Origin: Bettongia penicillata ogilbyi
Lineage: Eukaryota > Chordata > Mammalia > Diprotodontia > Potoroidae
Length of the DNA stretch: 64,000 nucleotides
Assembly: GCA_023548195.1 (NCBI GenBank)
Contig: JAJHZJ010000808.1
Location: 1,965,182-2,029,181, forward strand
Direction: 5' to 3'
Positions 31,291-40,730 of this stretch are shown here, one piece after another. The translations under genes and the position numbers were made by a program. The notes below the pieces were generated by a model. It saw nothing but the letters and a program-made list of their open reading frames with translations, had not been told where the DNA came from and did not search any database. Numbering within the stretch: the stretch's first letter is position 1; every line of letters starts with the position of its first letter.

Positions 31291-31291
31291 C

Positions 31292-31303
31292 CACAACCCA
31301 CAG
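31292..31303 (+). repeat. Right 12-base target-site duplication of HAL1-like element
   Basis: CACAACCCACAG, a perfect match to 28302-28313. Confidence 0.9.
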
Positions 31304-31317
31304 TTTAAGAAGCACTA
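31304..31317 (+). mobile_element. Non-autonomous hAT element, right end
   Basis: TTTAAGAAGCACTA, inverted relative to the left end (AGGGCTTCTTAAAC). Followed by the 8-base duplication CTCTAACT (31318-31325). Confidence 0.75.
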
Positions 31318-31321
31318 CTCT

Positions 31322-31407
31322 AACTCATCTTTCCTGCAGCTGCCAAAACAACTTTCCTCACACACACACCTGATCAAATTGCTCTCCTGCTCAAAAGTCT
31401 TGAGATG
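31322..31407 (+). mobile_element. L2 LINE fragment
   Basis: CTGCAGCTGCCAAAACAACT, ACCTGATCAAATTGCTCTCC, TGCTCAAAAGTCTTGAG: sense L2. The same copy probably resumes at 31672 after an intervening SINE. Confidence 0.75.
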
Positions 31408-31429
31408 TAGTGAATGAGTCAGAAAGGAA

Positions 31430-31670
31430 AAGAGACTCAGATACACCGTTTACAATTTTGATCAAACAGCTGGATCTGGCAACCTAGTTTTTTTTGGTAC
31501 ATTTTTGTTTTAAATCGAATTTGCAGATTCAAATCCTATGTCAGAGGCTTGCTGGCTGTGTGACTCTGAGGAGGTCACAACTTCCTGGGTCTCAATTACC
31601 CATAAAATGAGGGAGTTCTTCTCAATAACCTTGAAGGCCCCTTCCAGTTACAATTCTGTTATCCCCATGA
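31430..31670 (+). mobile_element. Ther-2/MIR3-type SINE inside L2
   Basis: GCAGATTCAAATCCTATGTC, GCTGGCTGTGTGACTCTGAG, CCCATAAAATGAGGGAGTTC, GAAGGCCCCTTCCAGTTACA. Head poorly preserved. Confidence 0.75.
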
Positions 31671-31671
31671 T

Positions 31672-32165
31672 CTTTTAGTGACTCTTTGTTGAACTTGAGA
31701 TAAAATACAAAATTCTTAGCATGGTGTCTAAGGCTCTCCTCAATCAGATTCCAGTCTACATTTCCAATCTAATTTATGTCTCTCCTTCATACCTTTCCTA
31801 TTCCAGTGAAAGTGGATGACTGGTGGTTGCCAGATGTTCCTCCATTCTCCTGCTTTCGTACATGTGCACAGGTCACCCACCATCCTGGAATGTATTCTTT
31901 TTTCATTTCCATATATTGAAAATCCTTCTCTTTCTTCAAGGGAAGTTGATTCTGCAGATGCCATTTTCTCTATGAAGCCTTCCGTCATTCTTCCTGCTGA
32001 AACTGTTTGCTTCATTCTCAGTTTTTCCTAGAGGACTTGTTCTAGATTTTTCCCTTTCCTTCATTGTACTCTGTCTTTCTCCTACTTATTTGTTTTATCT
32101 ATAGGATTTCCTCTAGTTGACTATAAACTCCTGGAGGTCAAGTACTCTGTACCTAGGATGTAAGC
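31672..32165 (+). mobile_element. L2 LINE 3' region
   Basis: TTGAGATAAAATACAAAATT, ATGGTGTCTAAGGCTCTCCT, TCTCTATGAAGCCTTCCGTC and ACTATAAACTCCTGGAGGTC run collinearly with L2. Confidence 0.85.
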
Positions 32166-32329
32166 TTGTGCATGGATGTTAGTGATCTTTTCCAGCTAAA
32201 ACCCCTATAAATTGTTGAAGTAAAGGGAGGGATTGTGATAGGGGCTGGATCTGGGATTTCATTTATATAGGGAACTCCTAGGAGTGGAAACTCTACCAAT
32301 ATAGGTCTGTACCTTCTCTGAAACATGGT

Positions 32330-32520
32330 TTTAGACCAATGGTTCTTAGTTTTCTGTAATGGACACCTGTGGCTACTTCTCAGAATAGCCTTGTTACTTA
32401 CATTTATAATTGAAGGAAATTCTAAGTTTCAGTTAGAAGTTAGTGAAAATAAAGATACAGCATTTTTCCCATCCAAGTTCATAGGGGTCTGTGGACCCCA
32501 GTGCACTGCAAGATTAATTC
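32330..32520 (-). mobile_element. Non-autonomous hAT-like DNA transposon
   Basis: ACCAATGGTTCTTAGTTTTC, CTTCTCAGAATAGCCTTGTT, AGTTAGAAGTTAGTGAAAAT, GGGTCTGTGGACCCC. Same subgroup as 20905, with the shared inner TTAG(A/T)GAAAATAAA stretch. Confidence 0.6.
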
Positions 32521-32988
32521 AACTGAACTTGAGTCCAAGTCTTTTTGGCTGTGAGGCTGTGTCTCTATCCATTACTCCAGGGTGAATTGAGGGAGGGACA
32601 GGAAACTGGGGCAAGTTGGAGTAGGAGGGAAGGCCAGGAAGACCAGATAAGCAGGCAATCAGCATCATTAGGATGATGTTACCTCAACAGGGAGGGAGCA
32701 AAGACTGGGTGTTCTTATTGGCAGCAGCTGGTACAAGGCAACCAGGGGATTTGGCAACAGGCAGTAGGCAGAGATCCAGGTTGGCAGGCAGGCAATGTCT
32801 TCTGTGAGATCTGGCATCACATAATAGTGGGGACTGGAAGTCAGGTGCAGGACTTCCCTTCCAGAGGAAATGGAATGCTAGGTGGGGAGCTAAGGCAGAG
32901 AATTGGTCATGGTGGACAGGAGGGGCCAGGAAATCTACTGGGGCTGGAGTGCCATGTAAGGGCTCCATAACAAGGGATAAGTCAAGAA
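32521..32988. other. Unassigned sequence
   Basis: Purine-rich, AGG-leaning DNA with no family recognised. The minus frame 32684-32968 is proline- and histidine-rich and probably chance. Confidence 0.35.
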
Positions 32989-32989
32989 C

Positions 32990-33516
32990 CTCTCTATCAG
33001 TGAATGAATTGCGTCATGTGTCAGGCACATGCCACATGTTAAGTTTTAGTGGTACAAAGACAAACCCCACAAAAATAATTTCTGCTTTCAAGTTCACATA
33101 TTTCTGAGAGAGAAAACATGTAAATCACATGTGCATACCTGTCTATATTATACATTTGACATATGGAGTAGAAGGAAGATGACCTTAGAGAAGGTTCAAA
33201 TGGCTAAAGGCACTGTGAAGACCATCTACAGAATGGGGCATTGGAGCTGAGTCTTCAGACAAGCCAGGGCTATGGAGAGGAAGAGGGAGGAGGGAAACCT
33301 TATAGGAAGGAGATCCACCAGTGCAAAGCATGGAGATTGGAAGTGATGTTTCCTGTGGAGGACCAGCAAGTATACTGGTGTCTGTCAACCACAGTGTATG
33401 GGAGAGGGGAGTAAATTATGAGAAGACTGGAAATGTAGAAAGGGGCCAGGGTATAAAAAGCCTCAAATGCCAAGCAGAAGATCCTGGAGGTAATAGGGAG
33501 CCACTAGGGTTTATGA
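32990..33516 (-). mobile_element. L2 LINE, part 1
   Basis: GTCAGGCACATGCCACATGT, CACAAAAATAATTTCTGCTT, GGAGCTGAGTCTTCAGACAA, CCACCAGTGCAAAGCATGGA, ATCCTGGAGGTAATAGGGAG. Interrupted at 33516 by a SINE. Confidence 0.85.
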
Positions 33517-33753
33517 GGGGCAGCTATGTGGTGCAGTGGATAGAGTACTGCTAATAGAGTCAGGTTCCAATCCAGCCTCAGACACTTGCTAACTGTGTGA
33601 CCCTGGGTAAGTCACTTAACTCTCTTTCCCTCAGTTTCCTCATCTGTAAAATAAGCTGGAGAAGGAAATGGCATATTGCTCCAGTATCTTTGCCAAGAAG
33701 ACCTCAAATGGGGTCACGAAGAATTGGACGTGACTGAAATGACTGAGCAACCA
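33517..33753 (+). mobile_element. WSINE-type SINE inserted in L2, full length
   Basis: GGGGCAGCTATGTGGTGCAG, TAAGCTGGAGAAGGAAATGG, TTTGCCAAGAAGACCTCAAA, GGACGTGACTGAAATGACTG. Flanked by AGGGTTTATGA (33506-33516) and AGAGTTTATAA (33754-33764), a likely target-site duplication. Confidence 0.95.
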
Positions 33754-33910
33754 AGAGTTTATAAAGCGGAGAGGCAACATGGTCAGAAAGTCTCTTTGGA
33801 AGCTGCGTAAAGGATGGAGAGACTTGAGGCAGGAAAATCAATTAGAAGCATATTCTAGTAGTCCAGATGAGAGGTGGTGAGGGCTTCAAAGGACTCAGGC
33901 TAGGGTCCTG
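33754..33910 (-). mobile_element. L2 LINE, part 2
   Basis: GAGAGGCAACATGGTCAGAA, GGAAGCTGCGTAAAGGATGG, CTAGTAGTCCAGATGAGAGG continue the L2 copy begun at 32990. Confidence 0.85.
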
Positions 33911-34039
33911 GTCGGTGTATGCCCAGAAGGAAGGCTGACCATGCTGACCCTCTGGAGCTCCAATCAATTAGGTAATTGATGGAACACCAATCAGTTAGGT
34001 AATTCATTGATTTCTTCCCTGCCCAAGTCTCTTTCATTC

Positions 34040-34240
34040 TTAAAGAAAACCGAACTCTAAAACCCTCTGCTTCTCTCAAGCTATTGTCCTGTCTCGCTAC
34101 CCTTTCTCTGCCAAGCTCCTTGAAGAAACTGTCTCCTATTAGCCCTTCTCCTTCCTCTCTTCTCTCTCCTCCACCCTTTGTGATCTGGCTTCTGACCTCA
34201 TCTCTCCATTGAAACTAGTCTCTCTAAAGTTGCCAGTATT
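34040..34240 (+). mobile_element. L2 LINE ORF2, part 1
   Basis: CCAAGCTCCTTGAAGAAACT, TGTGATCTGGCTTCTGACCT, CATTGAAACTAGTCTCTCTA. Part of a ~1.5 kb L2 copy that continues to 35605. Confidence 0.85.
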
Positions 34241-34281
34241 CTCTGTCTCTGTCTCTCTCTCTGTGTCTCTCTCTCTCTCTG
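34239..34281 (+). repeat. (TC)n/(TCTG)n microsatellite
   Basis: CTCTGTCTCTGTCTCTCTC followed by further TC units. Confidence 0.9.
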
Positions 34282-34408
34282 GCAATTGAGATTATATGAC
34301 TTTTTCAGGGTCATGGAGCTAGTAAGCGTCTGAGGCTGAATTTGAACTCAGATCCTCCCAACTCCAGGGCCAATGCCCACTGTTCTCTTAATCACCAAGT
34401 CTAACCTC
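34282..34408 (-). mobile_element. WSINE/MIR-type SINE fragment inside L2
   Basis: AGGGTCATGGAGCTAGTAAG, CGTCTGAGGCTGAATTTGAA, ACTCAGATCCTCCCAACTCC: antisense head and core. Confidence 0.8.
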
Positions 34409-35605
34409 TCGGATTTCCCTCTCCTTTCTGGGGTTTGTGCTTCTCCTCCTACCTGTGTGAGCACACCTCAAACCCCTGTGCTGGCTCACCATGCATATCC
34501 TGACCCTTAACTAGGGGTGTTCCCCAAAGTTCTGCCTTGAGCCCGCCTCTTTCCATCTACCCTCTTGCTTGGTAACTTTCTTAGCTATCATCACCTCTCA
34601 CTCCTATGCAGTTTACTCCTACATCTACATAACCAGCCCCAGTTTCTTCCCAGAACATTCATCCAACAATCACCAATTGCCTTTTATATGTTTTAAACAT
34701 CTCAAACAAAATAGATCCAGAACAGAACTCGTTGTCTTTCTTCCCAAGCCCTTACCTCCTTCCAAGCTTCTGTATTTCTGTCCAAGGCACCACCTTCCTG
34801 CCAACCCTCCAAGTTTATAACCTTGGCATTATCCTCAGTCCTCCCTCTTCCTCACCCTACATGTCTAGAGTAACCAGCCTACTTCTACAACCTTTTTCAC
34901 ATCTGTCCTCTTCTCTGTACTCATGTAGACACTGCCTTAGTTAAAGCTCTACAGGAGTGGGGAAACTGCCTAGATTATTGTAGTTGCCTCCTAATGGATT
35001 TTACTACCTCCAGACTCTCACTAATCCTATTTATTCTACACAATCCATTCTATTTTGTTGCCAAAGTAATTTTTCTTAAGCACTGATCTGACAGTGTCAC
35101 GTTCCTACTTAATGTCACTGGCTCCCTATTGCTTCTAGGATGAAATGCAAATGTCTTGGTTTAGCTCTTAAAGCTCTTTGACACCTGGCCCCAAGCTATC
35201 TTTCCAGCCTTGATGGGTTGCATCTCCCCTCCTGTAGTCTGAGATCCAGCCAAACTGGCTCTTCTCCGTTGATCAGCCATGACCCCCCATTTCTGTGCCA
35301 TCACATGGACGCCGTCCTTACCTGTATCTCAGACTGTCCCTCTGTTGCTTCACACACAATGCAGCCCCAAGGCTACTTTGTGCATGAAGACTTTCCTGAT
35401 TCCCTCAGTCTCTAAAATTCTCCCCCAAAACTGCCTTGTATTTGTTACATTTATTTACCTTATATGTATTCAATGTATACTTATATGTGTACTTGTCTCC
35501 TTCATTAGAAGGTATGCTCCTTGAAGGTAGGCACGTTTAGCTCATTGTATCAGTATCTTTGTTGCCTAGCCCAGAGGAGTTACTTCATAAACACTTGTTG
35601 ACTGA
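34409..35605 (+). mobile_element. L2 LINE ORF2 C-terminus and 3' UTR, part 2
   Basis: TGTTCCCCAAAGTTCTGCCT, CATAACCAGCCCCAGTTTCT, TTATAACCTTGGCATTATCC, GCTCCCTATTGCTTCTAGGA, GACACCTGGCCCCAAGCTAT, TCCTTGAAGGTAGGCACG and ATAAACACTTGTTGACTGAT. One of the longest and cleanest L2 copies here; forward reading frames inside are decayed ORF2. Confidence 0.9.
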
Positions 35606-35702
35606 TTGGACATTCAGCAAGAGTGTATTAAGTGTCTTTTATGTGTCAGTTACTATGCTAGGCACTGAGGATACAAACTCTGTTAGGAGTTTACATTCTT
35701 TT
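35606..35702 (-). mobile_element. L2 LINE 3' end fragment
   Basis: GTGTATTAAGTGTCTTTTAT, GTTACTATGCTAGGCACTGA, GGATACAAA: an antisense L2 end placed tail-to-tail against the sense copy. Confidence 0.75.
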
Positions 35703-35870
35703 TTTCTTAAATTAAATTTTATTTTTCAAATGAAGATCCCCCTTCTCTCCCAATCTCTACACCCAAGAAAAACCAAATCTCCTATTAAAAACACGTGTAA
35801 TTGAGTAAAATTAAATTCTAACATTGGCCATGAGGGATGTTACTTTCTATTGGTGGATAACAACATGGTC
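35703..35870 (-). mobile_element. L1 LINE 3' UTR fragment
   Basis: AAATTAAATTTTATTTTTCA, CCAAGAAAAACCAAATCTCC and TAACATTGGCCATG match the reversed tail of marsupial L1 (compare ATGGCCAACATATG at 52501). Confidence 0.6.
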
Positions 35871-36289
35871 ACGGATAAGTTTTTTTTTTAAAGGATACAT
35901 GAAAATAATTATAATCATGAGAGTGTCTATACAATTTTTTATATCAAAAGATACTCATATCTAAAAAGTTTAGGAACCACTGTTCACTTACATATTCCTT
36001 GGAAAGCAGAAAAAGTCCCAGAATATGGTGAACTGGAGTAGGTGAGAACATGGCCTGCATTAGGGGACATTATTACATGTTACAACATTATAGAACTTCC
36101 TGCTACTGGCTATGTGCTTGCAACTCTGGCAGCATGGGTCAGCCCAATGCAAATTGCCAATGACAAAATGCTGAATCATGAAGTTTTCCTGTATTTCCAA
36201 ATACTCAGATAATTAGTATCATAGAAACACATCAGCAGATATTTGGTCATCCCTTTCAGTCATCATCCAGATACTTTATATACACATAG
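35871..36289. other. Unassigned sequence
   Basis: A possible hAT scrap lies at 35905-35985 (TTTAGGAACCACTG at its end). Otherwise nothing recognised. Confidence 0.35.
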
Positions 36290-36520
36290 CATGGGGCTCA
36301 ATCCAATAAGATGAAATTTGTGCTGAAGTAAAATGATCACCAACATGGATTCAAGGTCTTTCAGCAACCTTGTTGCCCTTCTCTGTACAGTCTCTGACTT
36401 ATCTATGTATTTCTTAAACTCTGGCACCCAGAACTAAAAACAATAATCCAGGGGAGGTCCAATGAGGGCAGACCATAGTTAGTATTATTCATTGATATAC
36501 CCTACCATATGAATTTAAGT
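36290..36520 (-). mobile_element. L3/CR1-type LINE fragment
   Basis: CAACCTTGTTGCCCTTCTCT, AACTCTGGCACCCAGAACTA, AATCCAGGGGAGGTCCAATG, GAGGGCAGACCATAG: reverse complement of the CR1/L3 C-terminal coding region. Confidence 0.8.
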
Positions 36521-36639
36521 TTTTTGGTCTGGACTTATGATTTCATGTGTGTAAGGAATTTTCAGTGAGGAAAACCCATTCTGGATCAGAAGCTTAGACA
36601 CTTAATAAGTGATTATTGATTTATCATAGGCTTAGGGAG

Positions 36640-36736
36640 TTGCCTGAGGCACTAAGAGGTTAAGTGATTTACTCTGGGACACACAACTAATATATATCAG
36701 GAGCCATCCTTGAGCTAGGTCTTCCTGATTCTGCTA
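36640..36736 (-). mobile_element. MIR-type SINE fragment
   Basis: GAGGTTAAGTGATTTACTCT, GAGCTAGGTCTTCCTGATTC. Confidence 0.65.
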
Positions 36737-36737
36737 T

Positions 36738-36987
36738 GTCGTTTCTTATTCAGTTCTGGCTGACATTTTTGACTCTTGATGGGTTTTCTTGGCAAAGATA
36801 CTGGAATGGTTTGCCATGTCCTTCTCCAGTTCATTTTACAGATGAAGAAACTGATACAAACAGGGTTAAGTGATTTTTCCCAGGGTTACACAACTAGTAA
36901 GTGTCTGAGGCTGGATTGCAACTCTATAAAAATAGTCTTCCTGGCTCCAGGCCTGGCACTCTATCTGCTGCACCACCCAGCTCCCCC
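36738..36987 (-). mobile_element. WSINE-type SINE, full length
   Basis: GGGTTTTCTTGGCAAAGATA, CTGGAATGGTTTGCCATGTC, AAGTGTCTGAGGCTGGATTG, CTGCTGCACCACCCAGCTCC. Its start abuts the preceding SINE fragment. Confidence 0.95.
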
Positions 36988-37097
36988 ATACCATGTTACT
37001 TCTCTAAGCAATTCAATATCACTATTAAGTGAGTTTGTATTTTAATAATCACAGTGGCATCTACCTGCATCTGAAGATACAGATGTGTAACACATAT

Positions 37098-37262
37098 AAG
37101 ATCATAGATTTAAAACTAGAAGGGAACCTAGACATCGTTGACTCCAATCCCTTCATTTGATAGATGAGGAAATTGAGGCCTATAAAGGTGAAATGACTTG
37201 CCTAGGGTCATATAACTACAAAATGTATAAAGTGGGATTTAAGTTTAGATTTTCCTTATTAA
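37098..37262 (-). mobile_element. Ther-2/MIR3-type SINE
   Basis: AGATCATAGATTTAAAACTA, GATAGATGAGGAAATTGAGG, AAATGACTTGCCTAGGGTCA. Confidence 0.85.
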
Positions 37263-37511
37263 GCCCCACGCTCAATGGAGTTAGGAAGCCCTGGATTCAA
37301 ATCTTACCCCTGTTACTTATTGATTTTGAACATGACAGTACATAATTGATTTCAAATGCTTCCCCCAAGTAATTCTTGAAGACTCTAGGTTCCACTCAAG
37401 TTGATGATCTCCAGTAACTGAGGTCATTTATACACAGGGGAATTCCTCTCACCTTTCTTTTTATAGGCAGAGCACTGGGCTGAATCTAATAAGATGAAAT
37501 CCTTATGTGGG
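37263..37511. other. Unassigned sequence, possible SINE scraps
   Basis: 37270-37335 (GGAGTTAGGAAGCCCTGGAT) looks like a short sense SINE head. The remainder is unassigned. Confidence 0.4.
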
Positions 37512-37772
37512 AAAGCGGGTAGCTAGATGGTGTCATTGGATAGACCACTGGGCCTGGGGTAAGGAAGACTCATTTTCCTGACTTCCAGTCTGACCTCAGA
37601 CACTTGCTAGCTGCATGACCTTGGGTAAATCACATGAAATCATGTGTTTGCCTTAGTTTCCTCATCTGTAAAATGAGCTAGAAATGGCAAACCATCCCAG
37701 TGTCTTTGCCAAGAAAACCTCACAAGGGTCATGGAGAGTCAGATACAATGAAAAATGACTAAACAACAAAAA
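37512..37772 (+). mobile_element. WSINE-type SINE, full length
   Basis: GGGTAGCTAGATGGTGTCAT, CTTGCTAGCTGCATGACCTT, TTTGCCAAGAAAACCTCACA, GGTCATGGAGAGTCAGATAC, ending AACAACAAAAAC. Confidence 0.95.
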
Positions 37773-37987
37773 CTCCAAATAGACCTGCACCCAGAATCCC
37801 TCCCAGTATGTATATGTGCACAATAGTTTAATCTGCCCAGAGGTGGTTTTTATTATTTATGTTTGTTACATATTATTTATTGCTTATTTATTATACTGGG
37901 TTACATGAATATTTCATCGACACTGAATAAAAATCAAGATGACCGTGTCTGGTAAATAAGTGGATATGTGGACCTTTGTAATATCAG

Positions 37988-38300
37988 TCAAGCAATAAAC
38001 ATATTTATTAAGTGCCTCATATGTGCAAGGTGCCATGATAAGCCCTGGGGACACAAATATAAAGAAGCTATCCCTGCTCTCAGTAAGGTTACATTTTCAC
38101 TGGGGAGACAAGAATATACAAATAAAGGGTAAAGTTACTAAATCTATGCACACACAAAGTAGTTAAATGTAAGGTAGTTTGGGAGAGAGAGTCCTAGTCC
38201 TTGTGAGGACCCGAGACCCTTCACACAGAAGTTAGTGCTTGAGCTACATCTTAGGTGGGGAAAGGAGTACCTTCCACTGCAAAGACATGAAGAGAGTGGA
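37988..38300 (-). mobile_element. L2 LINE 3' region
   Basis: TTTATTAAGTGCCTCATATG, GCCCTGGGGACACAAATATA, TTACATTTTCACTGGGGAGA, GCTTGAGCTACATCTTAGGT. Confidence 0.85.
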
Positions 38301-38850
38301 TGGGCTCAGAACCTTAGAACCCTCTGACTCCATCATTCGCAGGTTGGGAACCAGTACTCTAGAACAGAAGAATGAGGTGGGTTTTTGTATACTGACTTCA
38401 TTTTCTTTGTTTCTCTGAATTCCGAGCTTCCTGTCAATGTTGACTGCTGAAGTAGAATTTTCCTTGCCCCCTTGCACCATGCCAGGGGCCTGCCGAGGGC
38501 ATATTTCTCTTCTTTTAGCCTGCCAGCCATGTGAGAAAACCCCTCAGCACATTCCAGGGAACAAGCTGACAAGCTCATACATGTATCTGAAGGGCTGAGC
38601 AGTGGCAGGTCCTCTGAAGTGAGGGAGGGTGGAATTGTCTTTTCATTATAGCTGAGCTAGATTTACAGTCCAAACTATAGAAAATAAGGCTATTCTGTGG
38701 TAGAACAGTATTTGAGAAATGAGGTGTTTTCATTGATCCTAGGGACAAATATAAAATCTGATAGCTGGAAGCAAAAATCTTGGAGATCATTTAGGGTGAC
38801 AATATGACCTGTTCTATGAAAGAGTTATGTGGGTCTTGCTCACATAGACT
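38301..38850. other. Unassigned sequence
   Basis: Overlapping minus-strand frames (38244-38578) are not supported by any domain. Unique-looking. Confidence 0.35.
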
Positions 38851-38851
38851 T

Positions 38852-39108
38852 GCTATTATTATTTCACTTTTAAGTCATGTCTGACTCTTCATGACCCCAC
38901 TGGGTCTTCTTGGCAAAGATACTGGACTTGTTTGCCATTTCCTTCTCCAGTTCGTTTTATACATTGAGGAGACTTCGGCAAATAGGGTTAAGTGACTTGT
39001 CCAAGGTCACACAACTAATAAGTTTCTGAGACCAGATTTGAACTCAGGAAGATGAGTCTTCCGTACTCCAGACCTAGTGCTCTATCCACTGCGATACCGA
39101 GCTGCCCT
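38852..39108 (-). mobile_element. WSINE-type SINE, full length
   Basis: TCATGTCTGACTCTTCATGA, GGTCTTCTTGGCAAAGATAC, CCAAGGTCACACAACTAATA, TGCTCTATCCACTGCGATAC. Confidence 0.95.
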
Positions 39109-39499
39109 CTCCATTTTTTAAGGGTGGAATAAGGGTAGATTGGTGGAAGAAGCAACTAGATCTGACTTCAGTGGACCTTGGTTTGAATTCTAGTTTCCTA
39201 ATTAATTATTTCCTGTGCTATGCTATAGGGTTACAAGTCACAGAATACCATAATCTCTGAAGAATTAAGGGTGAGGGCCACCTGAAGGGCAAGGATGTAA
39301 GGCATGGTGGGTGTGAGTAGGCTACAATACGTTACCAGAACCATGCATATTTGTTAAAAGGCACTTACTTTTCTTACCTTTTTTTCCCTTCTCAATAGTA
39401 AGGAGGAAAAATAGGTTTCTGTTCATTAAAAATTTTAATTTAGAAAACCATATTACCAGCAATGTAACATATAGAATAAGCATCCTGTATATAGTGTTT
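39109..39499. other. Unassigned sequence
   Basis: Nothing recognised apart from a T-rich stretch near 39378. Confidence 0.35.
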
Positions 39500-39655
39500 T
39501 ACATAGTTTTCATCTTGTTCCCCTTCTCCCCTGTCCACTAAACTGTGAGCTCTTTGACAACAGGGACTATATTTTGCCTTTCTTTGTATCATCAGCACCT
39601 AGTACAATGACTGGCACATAGGGTAGGTGCTTAATAAATGTTTATTGATTAATGG
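39500..39655 (+). mobile_element. L2 LINE 3' end
   Basis: AACTGTGAGCTCTTTGACAA, CAGGGACTATATTTTGCCTT, GGTAGGTGCTTAATAAATGT. Confidence 0.9.
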
Positions 39656-39904
39656 AGTGATAAAGAATATTATTAGAAGGATGCATAAGCCAAAAATGAT
39701 GGGCTAGTCAAATAGTAAACATGGTTAACATGTCCATACCTTCCATTGATATCCACAGAAAATCAAGAGAGCTAATGCAGAAGGAAACCCCCAACATGTC
39801 AGATGGGTCCCTGGTAGGGGATGTATAGGGGAATATGTAAAGGAGTTGTACACAATGAGAAATTATTGATGGGTTGTGATCTGCATGGGTGAAGAGAATG
39901 GCCA

Positions 39905-40052
39905 CATTGATGAGATTGTCAGTCTAAGAACTGAAGTGAGTTGACTATGAGCAAGCCACTTAACCTTTTATAGTGTCATTCTTCAGTAAAATGAAAGATT
40001 CAGACTCAGTTTCTGAGCTTACTTCTAGTTCTAAATTCTACAATTTTATTTT
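39905..40052 (+). mobile_element. Ther-2/MIR3-type SINE, degraded
   Basis: GAGCAAGCCACTTAACCTTT, TTCAGTAAAATGAAAGATTC, TTCTAGTTCTAAATTCTAC. Confidence 0.65.
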
Positions 40053-40539
40053 TGGAAAAAGCCAGAAGGAATTTCAAACCAAGTCCAAGGATGATGGATG
40101 ATTAAACTGTGAAAGAGAATTTTTGGTTAAAAGGCAAACAAACAAATAGCGAGGTGTGGTTATAAAGTAATGAGGCTGGTTTTCCTACGTGGCTGCTAAA
40201 CCGTCTTTGAAGGCAGTGCCAAGAAAGGAGATCCAGACGTATCCTGAGCAATGGCAGCATCTTTGGATGGCTAGACAAGTGTCTAGCCTCTCCCAAGGTG
40301 ACTCCTTGGAAGAATAACATTCATTGGGTGCATTTGTTAAAAAAATCAGTCTCCTTCCTCATGTACATAAGTTATATGATTTCATTCTTGATTTAGTGTC
40401 ACATCAAGCTTTCCTTGATTTTTAACTGACCATTGACAATTTTAAAAATTACAGTAATTCTTAAAATAGTTCTTTGGATGCCGATTAATCATTCCCTGCC
40501 TCCCCCTCTGCCCCCAGTCTACAAAACCAAACATTTAGA
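40053..40539. other. Unassigned sequence
   Basis: Nothing recognised; the minus frame at 40102-40320 has no domain. Confidence 0.35.
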
Positions 40540-40605
40540 GTCATAGAATCTAGAGTTGAAAGAAGTCGTCAAGGTCATCTAATTCAAACTTTCTCTGAAT
40601 GAATA
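40540..40605 (-). mobile_element. Ther-2/MIR3-type SINE tail
   Basis: AGTCATAGAATCTAGAGTTG, AAGGTCATCTAATTCAAACT. Confidence 0.65.
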
Positions 40606-40730
40606 TATCAACCAACAAACATTTGTTAAAATTGCTACTATGTACCAGGCATGGTTAGATACAAAGACGACAATAAGAGTTCTTGTCTTGCCCTCAAGGT
40701 GCTTACATTGCCGAAGGGAGGGGCAAAGGT
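40606..40730 (-). mobile_element. L2 LINE 3' end
   Basis: ATATCAACCAACAAACATTT, CTACTATGTACCAGGCATGG, CCCTCAAGGTGCTTACATTG. Confidence 0.8.

Larger units (their letters stand above)
28314..31291 (-). mobile_element. Nearly complete HAL1-like (ORF1-only L1) retrotransposon
   Basis: Read on the minus strand: 5' end GGAGGAGCCAAGATGGCGGA (31290 downwards), a GC-rich 5' UTR with two 72-base monomers, a broken ORF1 (30549-29450), a 3' UTR of about 1 kb holding a TG/CA tract and a G-rich AATTTGGAACCCAAAATTTT stretch, then TAAATAAATAAA. No reverse-transcriptase-like reading frame occurs between ORF1 and the tail, so it resembles HAL1 elements, which carry ORF1 only and depend on L1 for mobility. Full length plus a perfect 12-base duplication suggest a relatively recent insertion. 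The alternative is an L1 with ORF2 deleted. Confidence 0.85.
30550..31291 (-). promoter_or_regulatory. 5' UTR/promoter region of HAL1-like element
   Basis: GC-rich, with several CpG, in contrast to the AT-rich surroundings. It directly precedes ORF1 on the minus strand. In L1 elements this region contains the internal promoter; activity here is inferred. Forward reading frames over it (30687-31417) come from its composition. Confidence 0.7.

Noticed and set aside
30687..31417. Forward open frames of up to 139 codons in GC-rich DNA, looking like an exon near a CpG-rich promoter
   Set aside because: The region is the antisense strand of the HAL1-like 5' UTR with its 72-base monomers and L1-type terminus; the GC-richness and open frames come from that.
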